Below, piece by piece: positions 17,701 through 26,906 of a stretch of DNA of 64,000 nucleotides (the first letter of the stretch is position 1; every line of letters starts with the position of its first letter). Source of the DNA: Blautia wexlerae DSM 19850. GTDB lineage: Bacteria > Bacillota > Clostridia > Lachnospirales > Lachnospiraceae. Where the stretch lies: positions 2,180,501 through 2,244,500 of the forward strand of contig NZ_CP102267.1 of assembly GCF_025148125.1 (NCBI RefSeq), given 5' to 3'. Under the pieces are notes generated by a model that was not told the origin of the DNA, searched no databases, and worked only from the letters and a program-made list of their open reading frames with translations. The position numbers and the translations under genes are program-made.

Positions 17701-17881
17701 TTCTATAGAATTTTAAAAGTTTTAAGATATACGAAAAATTGCCCATCTTGTTTCTGTGAAGGTTATTCAATAAAATGGATCCGGGACAGTAAGAACATAT
17801 GGTAAGGTTGAGGATTATTCTTAAAATTAAGTAAGTGACAAATGGGGGAAGGTTTGTGGTTTCTTCCTGGAATATTTGTTT

Positions 17882-18406
17882 TTAAAAGACGTTTGGTAAA
17901 GTGGCAATCCAATTTTCAATTGCTTGGACTAATATAAGTTGCTGTTGTAGAACGGCCATACCTGCAGTTGGAATTTCAGGTTTTTGCTCTTTGGAATTAA
18001 TATTATCTTCTAAATATGCTTTCAGTATTTCAATGTTATTTTTTATATCAGAAAGGCATTTTTTTTGCTTATCAGGAGAAAGATTATTTATATTTACTAT
18101 TACTGCATTAAAATCCAGAAAGATATGAATTGGTTTAGAAGAAATATCAAGCATTAACTTCTCAAATTCTTTCTCCCCTGTATCTGTTAAAGTATAAATA
18201 GCCTTTTCTGGCATTTTTCCTTCTTTAATCGTAGTTCCTTTTATAAGGCCTTTTTCCTCTAATTGAAGAACTTTTTTATATATAGAAGGGGTACTAATTT
18301 TTACCCATTTGGATATATTACGATATTCTACAAGTTTTTGAATATCATAAGCGCTTAAAGCTGATGTCTTTAACATACCTAATACAATTAAATCAATGGT
18401 TGCCAT
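17882..18406 (-). CDS. PadR-family transcriptional repressor
   Basis: 174 aa. The N-terminal winged helix is typical of PadR (LIVLGMLKTSALSAYDIQ, SIYKKVLQLEEKGLIKG, YTLTDTGEKEFEKLM). The C-terminal half is a coiled-coil dimerisation arm. Start ATG at 18406 with GGAGGTCAGC upstream on its strand. It lies between the precursor and lanM. Palindromes of the same sequence occur in its own promoter, in the lanM promoter and before the MATE gene, so it probably controls all three, perhaps responding to a small toxic molecule. Confidence 0.88.
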   Translation of the reverse strand: MATIDLIVLGMLKTSALSAYDIQKLVEYRNISKWVKISTPSIYKKVLQLEEKGLIKGTTIKEGKMPEKAIYTLTDTGEKEFEKLMLDISSKPIHIFLDFNAVIVNINNLSPDKQKKCLSDIKNNIEILKAYLEDNINSKEQKPEIPTAGMAVLQQQLILVQAIENWIATLPNVF

Positions 18407-18421
18407 GCTGACCTCCTATCC

Positions 18422-18499
18422 TTGACATATACTATATATTATAGTAGTATAGTTGTTGATTTGGTTATAAATTATACTACTATAATTTTACGGTGTCAA
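18422..18499. promoter_or_regulatory. Face-to-face promoters with ACTATA-type palindromic operators (PadR and lanM)
   Basis: Minus strand, driving PadR: TTGACA (18499-18494), 17-nt spacer, TATAAT (18476-18471), a perfect consensus. Plus strand, driving lanM: TTGACA (18422-18427), 17 nt, TAGTAT (18445-18450). Palindromic words ACTATATATTATAGTAGTAT and AATTATACTACTATAATT overlie the two -10 regions. The two promoters point at each other, so their transcripts overlap. Operator function is inference from position and from the recurrence at 21541. Confidence 0.7.
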
Positions 18500-18540
18500 T
18501 ACAAATAGAAAATAACAAATGATTTATTGGGTGAATATAA

Positions 18541-21507
18541 ATGAGAGAACGCTATTTATTTGAAAGAAAATATATAAGAAAAGATAATGAGTTAAAAATT
18601 CCTTCTAAATGGGAAAAATTAATAGGAGAAGATACAGTTAAGATACTTTGCAAAGAGTATAAAGAGATTTCTTCTTTTTTTTCTGAAAATACTCAATATT
18701 ATGAACAGGAAGCTCCCTCAAATGTTGAGTATATGGAAATTTTAGAAATGTATTTAGCAGGGAGTTATAAAAGCGAAATCATTATAGAAAATACAATGAA
18801 AGATAAATTGTTTTTTACATTTTATATACCATTTTTTAAACTAGCCCGATATTATTCAAGAAAAAAATATGGAGATATTTTAGAAAAATATTTTTCTAAA
18901 GGAATTTATGAGGAGTTATATTTGGCCTTAGCTTGCGTGGCAACCAGGGTTTTAGTTAATGAAATACAGTTTCTTGAAAACAAATTGGTAGGAAAGAACG
19001 CAAATGAAAAATATTCTACATATGTTAAAATGTATTTAAGTAATGATGAATATATAGAGGAGCTTTTTCAGTTTTACCCTCTGTTATTAAGATGCATTTT
19101 AGAGAAAATTTGTAGTGTCGTAGAGTTTTATCATCAATTGATCAGTAGATGGGAAAAAAATGTAATAGAAATAAAAAAATGTATAAATATAGATAATACC
19201 GAGATTACAAAAATTAAGAAAGTAGGGGATAATCACAGAAATGGAAAGCATACGGTGAAAATTTTTTTGAAAAACGGAAATGCTGTATTTTATAAACCAA
19301 GAAATTTGAGGATATCAAAAATTTATTATGAATGCTTAAATATATTATATGAATATGTAGGATTGTCATGTTTTAAATATAGAATAGCAGATTTTGGAGA
19401 GTATGGTTGGGAAGAAGAAATAAAATATCAAAAATGTAAAAATAAAGATGAAGTAAAAAATTATTATATTAGAATGGGGTGTCATATTGCACTGAGTTAC
19501 ATATTAGATATTCAGGATTTCCATTATGAAAACTTGATTTCTCATGGGGAATATCCTGTGTTTATAGATATTGAAGTGCTCTGTGGACATATCACAAAAA
19601 ATTATATTCCATTGACCGCTAACGAGAAAGCAAAATTATTTGTAGAAAATTCAGTATTAGGAAGTGGGATTTTACCAAGGGGAAATAAGGAGATGGATAT
19701 ATTTTGTGCTTTAAGCGGAAAAGGCGGAATGAAAACTGGGAGAAAAAGATTGCTCCTGATAAATTCCAAAACTTCAGATATGAAATTTGTATACAAAGAT
19801 GCAAAAACGAAGAAAGGATATAATAGTCCACAGATAAATCATAAAGAATATAGATATAATGGATTTGTAGATGAGATTTGTCTGGGATTTAGGAAAAGCT
19901 ATGAATATATCTGGAAAAATAATAAGATTTTTGAGGGACGATTTCAAAACTTTAGTTCCAGAATGTTGTATAATCATACTCAAAACTATTCTAAACTTAT
20001 TCAATTATCATATCACCCTATGTTTATGACAGATGGAGGAGAAAGACAGCTAATCCTTTCAAAAAATTTCTTCTTCCATATACAAATTAATCCAAAAAAT
20101 GGAAAAGATTTATTTGAATCAGAGCTATATGCTATGCTTAAAGGAGATATTCCTTACTTTAGTTTTTTATCGAATAAAAAAGAATTGTATATGGATAATC
20201 ATCAAATGATCAAAGAATATTTTACCATTACACCAGAGCAGTATATTAAAATGCGGATTAAATCATTATCTAGCCAGGATTTATATATTCAACAATATTT
20301 ATTAAATAACGCTATAAAAGGATCAACAGTTCATTTGGAAAATCGAATGGATTATATGCATGATACAAATTTTTCCGTTATTAAAATATGCAAACAGATT
20401 GCTGATTATCTTATGAAAATAGGGATAAAGAATAGTTTAAAAACAGATATTAATTGGATTATTTCCTTGACTGGTACCATACATATATCAGATATGTTTT
20501 TATATGAAGGAATTGCTGGCATGATAGTTTTTTTTGCAGCATTAAATGAAGTAGCACCAACAAGAGCATATTTTGAAGTACAGAATATTTTATTGAATAA
20601 GTTGCTAGAATATACAATGAATAATTCTTCTTCAAAGGCGTATTCAGGTGCATTTTGTGGTGAGGCATCTATTATTTATACATATTTGGTATTATATAAG
20701 ATAAGCAACGAAGAAAAATATATAAAATATGCAAAAATACATGAAAATAAGTTGTTTGCTAGTTTGGAAAAAGATAGGATGGGAGATTTGCTATATGGTA
20801 ATGCCGGTGCTGTCATAATATATTTAAATATGTATGAATTAACAATGGATAAAAAATATATTTTGCGTGCTGAGATTGCGGCGAATTATATTTTGAAAAA
20901 TTTGAAAGAAACGTATAGCATATTTAATAATATTGAAGGTAATAAAATTTCTCGGCTGGATAGGGGGATTGCACATGGAGGTAGCGGATATAGTATTTGT
21001 TTTACAAGATTATTTGGAAAGACAAAGAAGAGGAAATATCTAAACATTGCATTGGAGCTATTAAAGTATGATATTATAAAAAATAAAAAAGAGAATCAAA
21101 GAAGTAGAAAGATATATTGGTGTCATGGGGCAGCAGGAATAGTATTGGCGCAGCAAGAAATATTAAAATATATTGAAGATGGTTCATATCAGCATATTTT
21201 TGAAGATTATCAGACAAAAATTAGCATGATAGAAAATAATTTTAATATAGAACTGGATAGTTTATGCTTATGTCATGGGATTTTAGGAAATATTATGATT
21301 ATACAACAATTAACAGGAAAAATTCCGTGTGTACCTTGGACAAGCACTCTGAGTAAATTAAATTATTTTATAGAAAAAAATCTGTGGACAAATTTAGAAA
21401 ATGGTAATCCAGGATTCATGATGGGATTGGCAGGAATTGGATATGCAGTGCTGTATTTAGATGAAAATTCTAAAAAATTTCCTAATATTTTAAAACTAGA
21501 ACTCTAA
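18541..21507 (+). CDS. lanM: Class II lanthipeptide synthetase LanM
   Basis: 988-aa bifunctional enzyme, of the length usual for LanM. The N-terminal dehydratase half has the lipid-kinase-like residues FYKPR (Lys252) and DFHYENL (Asp326, His328, Asn331) with FIDIEVL. The C-terminal LanC-like cyclase half carries the zinc ligands Cys861 (WCHGAAG), Cys911 and His912 (LCHGILG). All key residues for phosphorylating and eliminating Ser/Thr and then adding Cys are visible. Starts at ATG 18541 behind GGGTGA. It should act on the precursor at 17134. No C39-peptidase LanT gene is nearby; a MATE exporter follows instead. Confidence 0.95.
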   Translation: MRERYLFERKYIRKDNELKIPSKWEKLIGEDTVKILCKEYKEISSFFSENTQYYEQEAPSNVEYMEILEMYLAGSYKSEIIIENTMKDKLFFTFYIPFFKLARYYSRKKYGDILEKYFSKGIYEELYLALACVATRVLVNEIQFLENKLVGKNANEKYSTYVKMYLSNDEYIEELFQFYPLLLRCILEKICSVVEFYHQLISRWEKNVIEIKKCINIDNTEITKIKKVGDNHRNGKHTVKIFLKNGNAVFYKPRNLRISKIYYECLNILYEYVGLSCFKYRIADFGEYGWEEEIKYQKCKNKDEVKNYYIRMGCHIALSYILDIQDFHYENLISHGEYPVFIDIEVLCGHITKNYIPLTANEKAKLFVENSVLGSGILPRGNKEMDIFCALSGKGGMKTGRKRLLLINSKTSDMKFVYKDAKTKKGYNSPQINHKEYRYNGFVDEICLGFRKSYEYIWKNNKIFEGRFQNFSSRMLYNHTQNYSKLIQLSYHPMFMTDGGERQLILSKNFFFHIQINPKNGKDLFESELYAMLKGDIPYFSFLSNKKELYMDNHQMIKEYFTITPEQYIKMRIKSLSSQDLYIQQYLLNNAIKGSTVHLENRMDYMHDTNFSVIKICKQIADYLMKIGIKNSLKTDINWIISLTGTIHISDMFLYEGIAGMIVFFAALNEVAPTRAYFEVQNILLNKLLEYTMNNSSSKAYSGAFCGEASIIYTYLVLYKISNEEKYIKYAKIHENKLFASLEKDRMGDLLYGNAGAVIIYLNMYELTMDKKYILRAEIAANYILKNLKETYSIFNNIEGNKISRLDRGIAHGGSGYSICFTRLFGKTKKRKYLNIALELLKYDIIKNKKENQRSRKIYWCHGAAGIVLAQQEILKYIEDGSYQHIFEDYQTKISMIENNFNIELDSLCLCHGILGNIMIIQQLTGKIPCVPWTSTLSKLNYFIEKNLWTNLENGNPGFMMGLAGIGYAVLYLDENSKKFPNILKLEL

Positions 21508-21535
21508 AAAACTCTTCAAGAAATTAGAAAATTTC

Positions 21536-21593
21536 TTGACTACTACTATAAATTATAGTATTATAATAGATGTCGCTATAATTTATAGTATTA
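21536..21593 (+). promoter_or_regulatory. MATE gene promoter with paired PadR-type operators
   Basis: TTGACT (21536-21541), 17 nt, TATTAT (21559-21564). Two palindromes of the ACTATAAATTATAGT type lie over the spacer (21545-21559) and downstream of the -10 (21575-21590). The half-site TTATAG/CTATAA is shared with the PadR/lanM region, which suggests the same repressor. Confidence 0.65.
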
Positions 21594-21609
21594 GAAAAGG
21601 AGTGAAAAA

Positions 21610-23007
21610 ATGAAAGGACATAACAAAAAAATGGAATTATTAGGGAGTGCACCGATTCCAAAAGCGTTATTGGCAATGGGAATTCCAACTATGATAGGAA
21701 TGATGATCAGCGCAATTTACAATTTGGTAGATGCCTATTTTGTTGGAGGCTTGGGAACGAGCCAAATGGGTGCGATTTCAGTAACGTATCCTTTAAGTCA
21801 GGTGATTGTTGGGTTAGGACTATTGTTTGGTAATGGCGCAGGCTCATATATTTCTAGGCTGCTAGGACGTGGGAATAATGATGATGCTAAAAAAGTTGCG
21901 AGTACAGCCTTATACAGTGGTCTTTTACTTGGAATTATTTTCATAATTGGCACGTTAGCTTTTCTTGAGCCAATTCTGAAGTTTCTTGGTACAACAGAAA
22001 GTATCATGCCATATGCGATTAAATATGCAAGAATTTTTATTGCTGCATCTATTTTTAATATTTTCAATGTGATGATGAATAATATTATAACAAGTGAAGG
22101 TGCGGCTAAAATATCTATGTTTGCAATGTTGTCAGGCGCATTATTAAATATGATTTTAGATCCTATTTTTATAAACGTATTAAATATGGGCGTTACAGGA
22201 GCTGCTATTGCTTCAGCTATTGGACAGGCTCTTTCAACAGTTGTTTTTCTTTCATATATTCTTATGAAAAAAAGTATTTTTACATTTAAGATTAAAGATT
22301 GTTGTTATTCTAAGGAAAATATGAAGGAAATTTTGAAGATAGGAGTACCAACATTGGTATTCCAGTTATTGACAAGTTTATCAATAATTTTAATTAATAA
22401 TCAGGCCAATGCTTTGAGTGTAACACATACAAAAGAATATGTAGATTCAGTAATTGCCGGAATGGGAGCTGTAACAAGAATAGTTTCTATGGGAAGTTTA
22501 ATGGTATTTGGATTTATTAAAGGTTTTCAACCGATTGCAGGATACAGTTATGGAGCGAAAAATTTTAAACGTCTAAATGAATCAATTAAAACATCTATTT
22601 TGTGGTCAACAGTGTTTTGTGCGCTTTTTGGATTGATATTAATTTTATTCCCTGCAACAATTATTTCTAAATTTACAGCAGGAGATATGGAACTTGTTAG
22701 AATAGGGCAGGCTTCACTCAGAGCAAATGGATTTTCTATTATGCTTTTTGGATTTTATACGGTGTATTCTTCTCTATTTCTTGCCTTAGGTAAAGGTTTA
22801 GAAGGATTTATTTTGGGAGCTTGTAGACAAGGGATTTGTTTTGTACCAATTATCTTGTTATTGCCGAGTTTGGTAGGAATAAGTGGTATCTTATATGCAC
22901 AGCCAATTGCAGATCTTATTTCTGCAATTATCACAGTGTTTATGGCCATAAATTTACACAAAAGTTTGGAAAAGGAAAGACTTTCATATATTAAAAATAA
23001 AGAATAA
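21610..23007 (+). CDS. MATE-family efflux transporter
   Basis: 465 aa with about twelve transmembrane helices, the MATE layout. N-terminal segment PKALLAMGIPTMIGMMISAIYNLVDAYFVG and the second-half repeat beginning LKIGVPTLVFQLLTS are characteristic. It starts at ATG 21610 behind AAAAGGAGTG. It would export the aromatic polyketide or the lanthipeptide by ion exchange and so confer self-protection; small planar aromatic compounds are usual MATE substrates. Control by the PadR repressor is likely from the operators in its promoter. Confidence 0.9.
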   Translation: MKGHNKKMELLGSAPIPKALLAMGIPTMIGMMISAIYNLVDAYFVGGLGTSQMGAISVTYPLSQVIVGLGLLFGNGAGSYISRLLGRGNNDDAKKVASTALYSGLLLGIIFIIGTLAFLEPILKFLGTTESIMPYAIKYARIFIAASIFNIFNVMMNNIITSEGAAKISMFAMLSGALLNMILDPIFINVLNMGVTGAAIASAIGQALSTVVFLSYILMKKSIFTFKIKDCCYSKENMKEILKIGVPTLVFQLLTSLSIILINNQANALSVTHTKEYVDSVIAGMGAVTRIVSMGSLMVFGFIKGFQPIAGYSYGAKNFKRLNESIKTSILWSTVFCALFGLILILFPATIISKFTAGDMELVRIGQASLRANGFSIMLFGFYTVYSSLFLALGKGLEGFILGACRQGICFVPIILLLPSLVGISGILYAQPIADLISAIITVFMAINLHKSLEKERLSYIKNKE

Positions 23008-23050
23008 TGATAGACTATGCCTTATTATTAAAAAATTGAGAATTAATAAA

Positions 23051-23096
23051 AATTAGCAGGATATAATTTTCCATAGTTATATCCTGCTAATTTTTT
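23051..23096 (+). terminator. Rho-independent terminator of the MATE gene
   Basis: Inverted repeat TTAGCAGGATATAA (23053-23066) with TTATATCCTGCTAA (23077-23090), then TTTTTT. Confidence 0.88.
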
Positions 23097-23187
23097 GTAC
23101 AAATAATAAATATGCCATATACAAAATAGAGTAAAATACTTTCTCTTTAAAAAATTTCATTAATTTTTGCTACGAGAATAAATGAGT

Positions 23188-23250
23188 ATCCTGAATGATT
23201 TTTCAACACCAGTCTGGTGATATAAAAATCATGTTTGAGGATCATTTTTT
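23188..23250 (+). terminator. Long hairpin with T-run, possible second terminator or leader element
   Basis: ATCCTGAATGATTTTT (23188-23203) pairs with AAAAATCATGTTTGAGGAT (23224-23242), with an inner CACCAGTCTGGTG stem, then TTTTTT. It stands about 360 nt before the glycosyltransferase start, so it may be a second terminator or an attenuator. Confidence 0.45.
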
Positions 23251-23608
23251 GCGTTCTAAATTTTCATGAAGAAATGGCTTAAGGTTGCTATATAGTGCAG
23301 ATATGATAAGACATGGATATTCATCTCATATAAATGTATTAATGATTAAGTACAAAAAGGCAATTTTTGAGTATTAGAATTTTGATTATAAATTTCCGGA
23401 TCTATGATTTCGAGTCATCAAATATTCAATAAAAGAGTGACAATGCAAAGTGTTTTATAGACACAATAAGTTTTTTCATGAAAAGGACAATATATTGCAG
23501 ATTAGGACATTTTTACCTATATATAAAAAAATAGTGATATTTTTTAGTGGACATATAGTATTGTTCAAAGAAAACTATTCAGAGAAATATATGGGAAGAG
23601 GTAAAAAA

Positions 23609-24808
23609 ATGTCTAAAGTATTATTTTTGAATATTCCTTCACATGGGCATATAAACCCAACATTAGGTTTGGTGGAAGGATTAGTGAAACAGGGAGACGA
23701 GGTTTTATATTTTACGACAGAAGAGTTCAGAAAGAAAGTAGAAAGTATGGGTGCAACATTTATAAGCTATGGCTCGAAATCTGATTTTTTTGTTCCTAAA
23801 AATAAGAAACCAGGAAAATCAATTCTTGATGATTTGCTGAATAGAATAGATGAGGTCCTGAATAGAGCTGATATTATCGAATATATTTTAAAACAAATTC
23901 AAGGAATGAAATTTGACTATATTATCTATGGCTCAATGTTTCCATATGGAAATGTAATATCTCAGATATTAAACATCCCGGCTATCTCTTCTTTTGCCGT
24001 ATTTGCGAAACCAAAAGTTTTTATGGAAAAAGGAAATGAAGAGTTTATAAAAAATCATAAAGCTACGGACACATACCAGAAACTCTATATGAAATTAGAA
24101 ACTTTATATGGGATACAGATGCCCCCCATGTTAGATCTGTTTTTTAACAAAGGGGAATTAAATATTGCATATACATCTGAATTATTTGTTTCTAACATAA
24201 AAGAAGAATATGATGATAGTTTTCTTTTTATTGGTCCACCGGTTTATAATAGAAAAGAGAAAATTGAATTTCCATTTGAAAAAATAAACGGTAGAAAAGT
24301 AATATATATTTCTTTAGGAACAGTATTTAATAGTATTGACACCAAACTGTATGAAACGTTTTTTAAAGCATTTTCTGACTATGATGGGATAGTCGTAATG
24401 AGTGCATTTAAAATGGATATATCAAAATTTCATATACCAGAGAACTTTATTGTACAAAATTATGTGCCACAGTCAGAAATACTTAAATATGTGGAGGGGG
24501 CAATAACTCATGGAGGAATGAATAGCACAAGTGATTTAATATATAATAATGTACCATTTGTGACAATTCCCATAGGCGCTGATCAAAGATATATTGCTAG
24601 TAGAGTTTCAGAGCTAGGAGCTACTATTTGTTTAAATAAAGATAATATATCGCCCCAATTACTATCGGACTCCATGAAAAGAGTAATTACGGAAAGAAAA
24701 TATAGAGAAGCGGTAGAAAAAATTTCTATTTCTTTTAAAGATGCAGGAGGATATAAAAAGGCATTAATGGAGATAAGTAAATTTAAAATTTTACATAGTA
24801 TAGAATAA
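23609..24808 (+). CDS. MGT-family glycosyltransferase (natural-product type)
   Basis: 399 aa of the GT-B fold used for macrolide and aromatic polyketide glycosylation. N-terminal KVLFLNIPSHGHINPTLGLVEGL, and C-terminal sugar-nucleotide motif THGGMNSTSDLIYNNVPFVT, then ADQ. The start at 23609 follows GAAGAGGT; the frame is open from 23450, but the earlier part has no ribosome binding site. It lies at the head of the polyketide operon, so it probably glycosylates the polyketide, as a tailoring or self-inactivation step. Sugar donor cannot be told. Confidence 0.88.
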   Translation: MSKVLFLNIPSHGHINPTLGLVEGLVKQGDEVLYFTTEEFRKKVESMGATFISYGSKSDFFVPKNKKPGKSILDDLLNRIDEVLNRADIIEYILKQIQGMKFDYIIYGSMFPYGNVISQILNIPAISSFAVFAKPKVFMEKGNEEFIKNHKATDTYQKLYMKLETLYGIQMPPMLDLFFNKGELNIAYTSELFVSNIKEEYDDSFLFIGPPVYNRKEKIEFPFEKINGRKVIYISLGTVFNSIDTKLYETFFKAFSDYDGIVVMSAFKMDISKFHIPENFIVQNYVPQSEILKYVEGAITHGGMNSTSDLIYNNVPFVTIPIGADQRYIASRVSELGATICLNKDNISPQLLSDSMKRVITERKYREAVEKISISFKDAGGYKKALMEISKFKILHSIE

Positions 24809-24827
24809 ATAAGGTAAGGTGTTACGT

Positions 24828-25781
24828 ATGCAAAAATCCTCAGAAGATCTTACAATGGCGCATGAATACTACAGGGAACAGGATTATAAAAATTGTTTAA
24901 AAGTATATGATATATTGTTTCATAAAGGAGAGCAGCTTTCAATAAGTGAGCTAAAAGAATACGCAATTTCTCTGCAAAAGAATATGAGATATTTTGAGAG
25001 CATTGAAATAGCAAGAAAAATTTTGGATAAAAAAAGAGTAGATATAGATATATTTTTAAACATGTGCATTTGCTTAGGAAAAATTGGAAAATATCCTGAT
25101 GCGCTTGAGTATTATAATAAAATCTTGAAAATAAATAAAAATTATAATATTCAGATTGGCTATTATGCATATTTGTTAGGACAAGTGGGAAAAAACGAAA
25201 TGGCAGATTTTTATTATAAAATTGCTATTGATATAGAGCCAGATAATGCATGGTATATAAGTCATTACGCATTTTTTCTTCAAAAAATAAAAGAATATAG
25301 TCGGTCAGAGTATTATTATAAAATAGCGCTAAACAAAGATAAAAATAACAGTTGGCTATCAAAACGTTACGCATATTTTCTTAAAGAATTAAAAGGAAAA
25401 GAAAAAGCGTATTCCTATTATGAGCAGTTGTTTTGCGAGAATCCTTATAATTATAACTATTATATAAATGCAGCAGAATTAGCATTTATATCAAATGATA
25501 TAGAAGAATCTTTAAGGTATCTGGAAAAGGCAAACTCCATTAATAAACCTAAAGTTATGGAAATTATACTTCGATTTTATTGGGCAATATATTATATTTT
25601 GTCTGATGATTTGAAAGAATTCGAGAAAGAAACATTAGCACTAAAATCTTTGCGCAGACAATATACAGGGTTTATTCATAGAGATTTGACAGATCTCAGT
25701 TTTTATATTTCAAACAATCTGAATGAGATTAAAAAACAAAAATATGAATATATTTCTAGTATTTTGTATAAGGGGGAATAG
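24828..25781 (+). CDS. Tetratricopeptide-repeat protein of unknown role
   Basis: 317 aa from the ATG at 24828 (AAGGTG 6 nt before); a GTG at 24819 is also in frame. It is made of about six TPR helix pairs, for example DALEYYNKILKINKNY, MADFYYKIAIDIEPDN and RSEYYYKIALNKDKNN. There is no signal peptide or membrane segment. TPR proteins are scaffolds; here it lies between the glycosyltransferase and the cyclase, 4 nt before the latter, so it may hold polyketide enzymes or the carrier protein together. That is inference. Confidence 0.7.
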   Translation: MQKSSEDLTMAHEYYREQDYKNCLKVYDILFHKGEQLSISELKEYAISLQKNMRYFESIEIARKILDKKRVDIDIFLNMCICLGKIGKYPDALEYYNKILKINKNYNIQIGYYAYLLGQVGKNEMADFYYKIAIDIEPDNAWYISHYAFFLQKIKEYSRSEYYYKIALNKDKNNSWLSKRYAYFLKELKGKEKAYSYYEQLFCENPYNYNYYINAAELAFISNDIEESLRYLEKANSINKPKVMEIILRFYWAIYYILSDDLKEFEKETLALKSLRRQYTGFIHRDLTDLSFYISNNLNEIKKQKYEYISSILYKGE

Positions 25782-25785
25782 CAGT

Positions 25786-26607
25786 ATGAAAATAATAGAT
25801 CTTAGTTTTAATGTTGAGCCAAATCTTTCTGAACCTATGTCAATCAAAATAAAAACAAGACCACATTCAGGGGGCTCTAAATTTGGAAGAAAAATAGTAT
25901 TTATGGGAAAACGTAGTTTGAAAGATAAGGCAATGGCAGTGATTCATTATATGTCAGGGAAAGAACGTATAACTAAAAAAAGCTTTCCTGATCAAGAGTT
26001 TATCAACGAACAAAGGATTTCATTGTCTGTTCATACAGGAACACATTTAGATGCTCCTTCACATTTTGGAACAAGATGTGAAGGAAAAAGACCTAAAACA
26101 ATAGATGAAATACCATTGGAATGGTGTTATGGAAATGGAGTTGTATTGAATTTTTGCAATAAAGGTCCATGTGAAGAGATTAGTGTTGAAGATGTAAAAA
26201 AGGAGTTAGAAAGAATTGAATATTGCCTTCAAGAAAACGATATTGTTCTGATAAGAACAGATACGGATAAAAAGTGGGGTAAGCCAAATTATTTTTATGA
26301 AGCTCCTGGCATGTCAAGAGAAGCAACAAAATTTTTAGTTGAAAGTGGTGTGAAAATAATAGGTATAGATTGTTATTCATTAGATAAACCATTTATGGCT
26401 ATGGTAAAGCAGTATTATAGAACGAATGACAAAAAATGCTTATGGCCAGCTCATTTTTATGGACGAGAAAAAGAATATTGCCATATTGAAAGGCTTACAA
26501 ACTTAGATAAGATCCCAATGAATTATGGGTTTAAGTTTTGTTGTTTCCCTATTAAATTAAAAGAAATGGGAGCTGCATGGGTTAGAGCGGTAGCTATTAT
26601 TGAATAG
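25786..26607 (+). CDS. PF04199-type cyclase (kynurenine-formamidase-like fold)
   Basis: 273 aa from the ATG at 25786 behind AAGGGGGA, overlapping nothing. The metal-binding motif HTGTHLDAPSHF is intact, and a second conserved piece reads GVKIIGIDCYSLD. Some members of this family work in actinomycete aromatic polyketide pathways as later-ring cyclases (DpsY, MtmX and OxyN type); others open amide or lactone rings. Between the TPR gene and the ACP gene, a ring-closing role on the poly-beta-keto chain is the best guess. Confidence 0.8.
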   Translation: MKIIDLSFNVEPNLSEPMSIKIKTRPHSGGSKFGRKIVFMGKRSLKDKAMAVIHYMSGKERITKKSFPDQEFINEQRISLSVHTGTHLDAPSHFGTRCEGKRPKTIDEIPLEWCYGNGVVLNFCNKGPCEEISVEDVKKELERIEYCLQENDIVLIRTDTDKKWGKPNYFYEAPGMSREATKFLVESGVKIIGIDCYSLDKPFMAMVKQYYRTNDKKCLWPAHFYGREKEYCHIERLTNLDKIPMNYGFKFCCFPIKLKEMGAAWVRAVAIIE

Positions 26608-26612
26608 TGAGA

Positions 26613-26634
26613 TTTAACTGATTCTTCAGTTAAA
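26613..26634 (+). other. Intercistronic hairpin before the ACP gene
   Basis: TTTAACTGA (26613-26621) pairs with TCAGTTAAA (26626-26634), loop of 4. There is no T-run, so it is more likely an mRNA processing or stability element than a terminator. Confidence 0.5.
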
Positions 26635-26658
26635 ATATATAAAAATGGAGGTATAAAA

Positions 26659-26895
26659 ATGGAACAAAAAATTTACGAAATTTTAAAAGAGAGGTTTGGT
26701 ATTGAAGACACAATTAACTCAGATACAGATTTAGTTAATCAATTGGGATTTGAGTCTATTTCATTAGTAGAGTTAGCAAGTGTCTTATCAAAGGAAACTG
26801 GCGTTAAAGTTACTCATAATCAAGCAATAAAATGGACGACAGTTAAATCTATTCTGTCAACACTTGCTGCAACTAGTAAAGATAACAATGCATAA
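26659..26895 (+). CDS. Acyl carrier protein of the type II polyketide synthase
   Basis: 78 aa with the four-helix ACP pattern. The attachment site is Ser33 in LGFESISLVEL. Start ATG at 26659 behind AATGGAGG. It would carry the growing polyketide as a phosphopantetheine thioester, activated by the PPTase at 10017. It lies 11 nt before the first aromatase/cyclase, and the ketosynthase pair follows, so this is the cluster-specific carrier rather than the fatty-acid ACP. Confidence 0.9.
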   Translation: MEQKIYEILKERFGIEDTINSDTDLVNQLGFESISLVELASVLSKETGVKVTHNQAIKWTTVKSILSTLAATSKDNNA

Positions 26896-26906
26896 GGAGG
26901 TTTTTT

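Larger units (their letters stand above)
23008..23608. other. 600-bp AT-rich intergenic region
   Basis: No gene seen. It holds two hairpins (listed separately) near its left end and about 350 bp of AT-rich DNA that probably contains the promoter for the glycosyltransferase-polyketide operon. I could not pick a convincing -35/-10 pair. In-frame codons from 23450 extend the next gene but lack a ribosome binding site. Confidence 0.5.

Noticed and set aside
23450..23608. 53-residue N-terminal extension of the glycosyltransferase
   Set aside because: No homology-like sequence, no ribosome binding site; the family start is at 23609.
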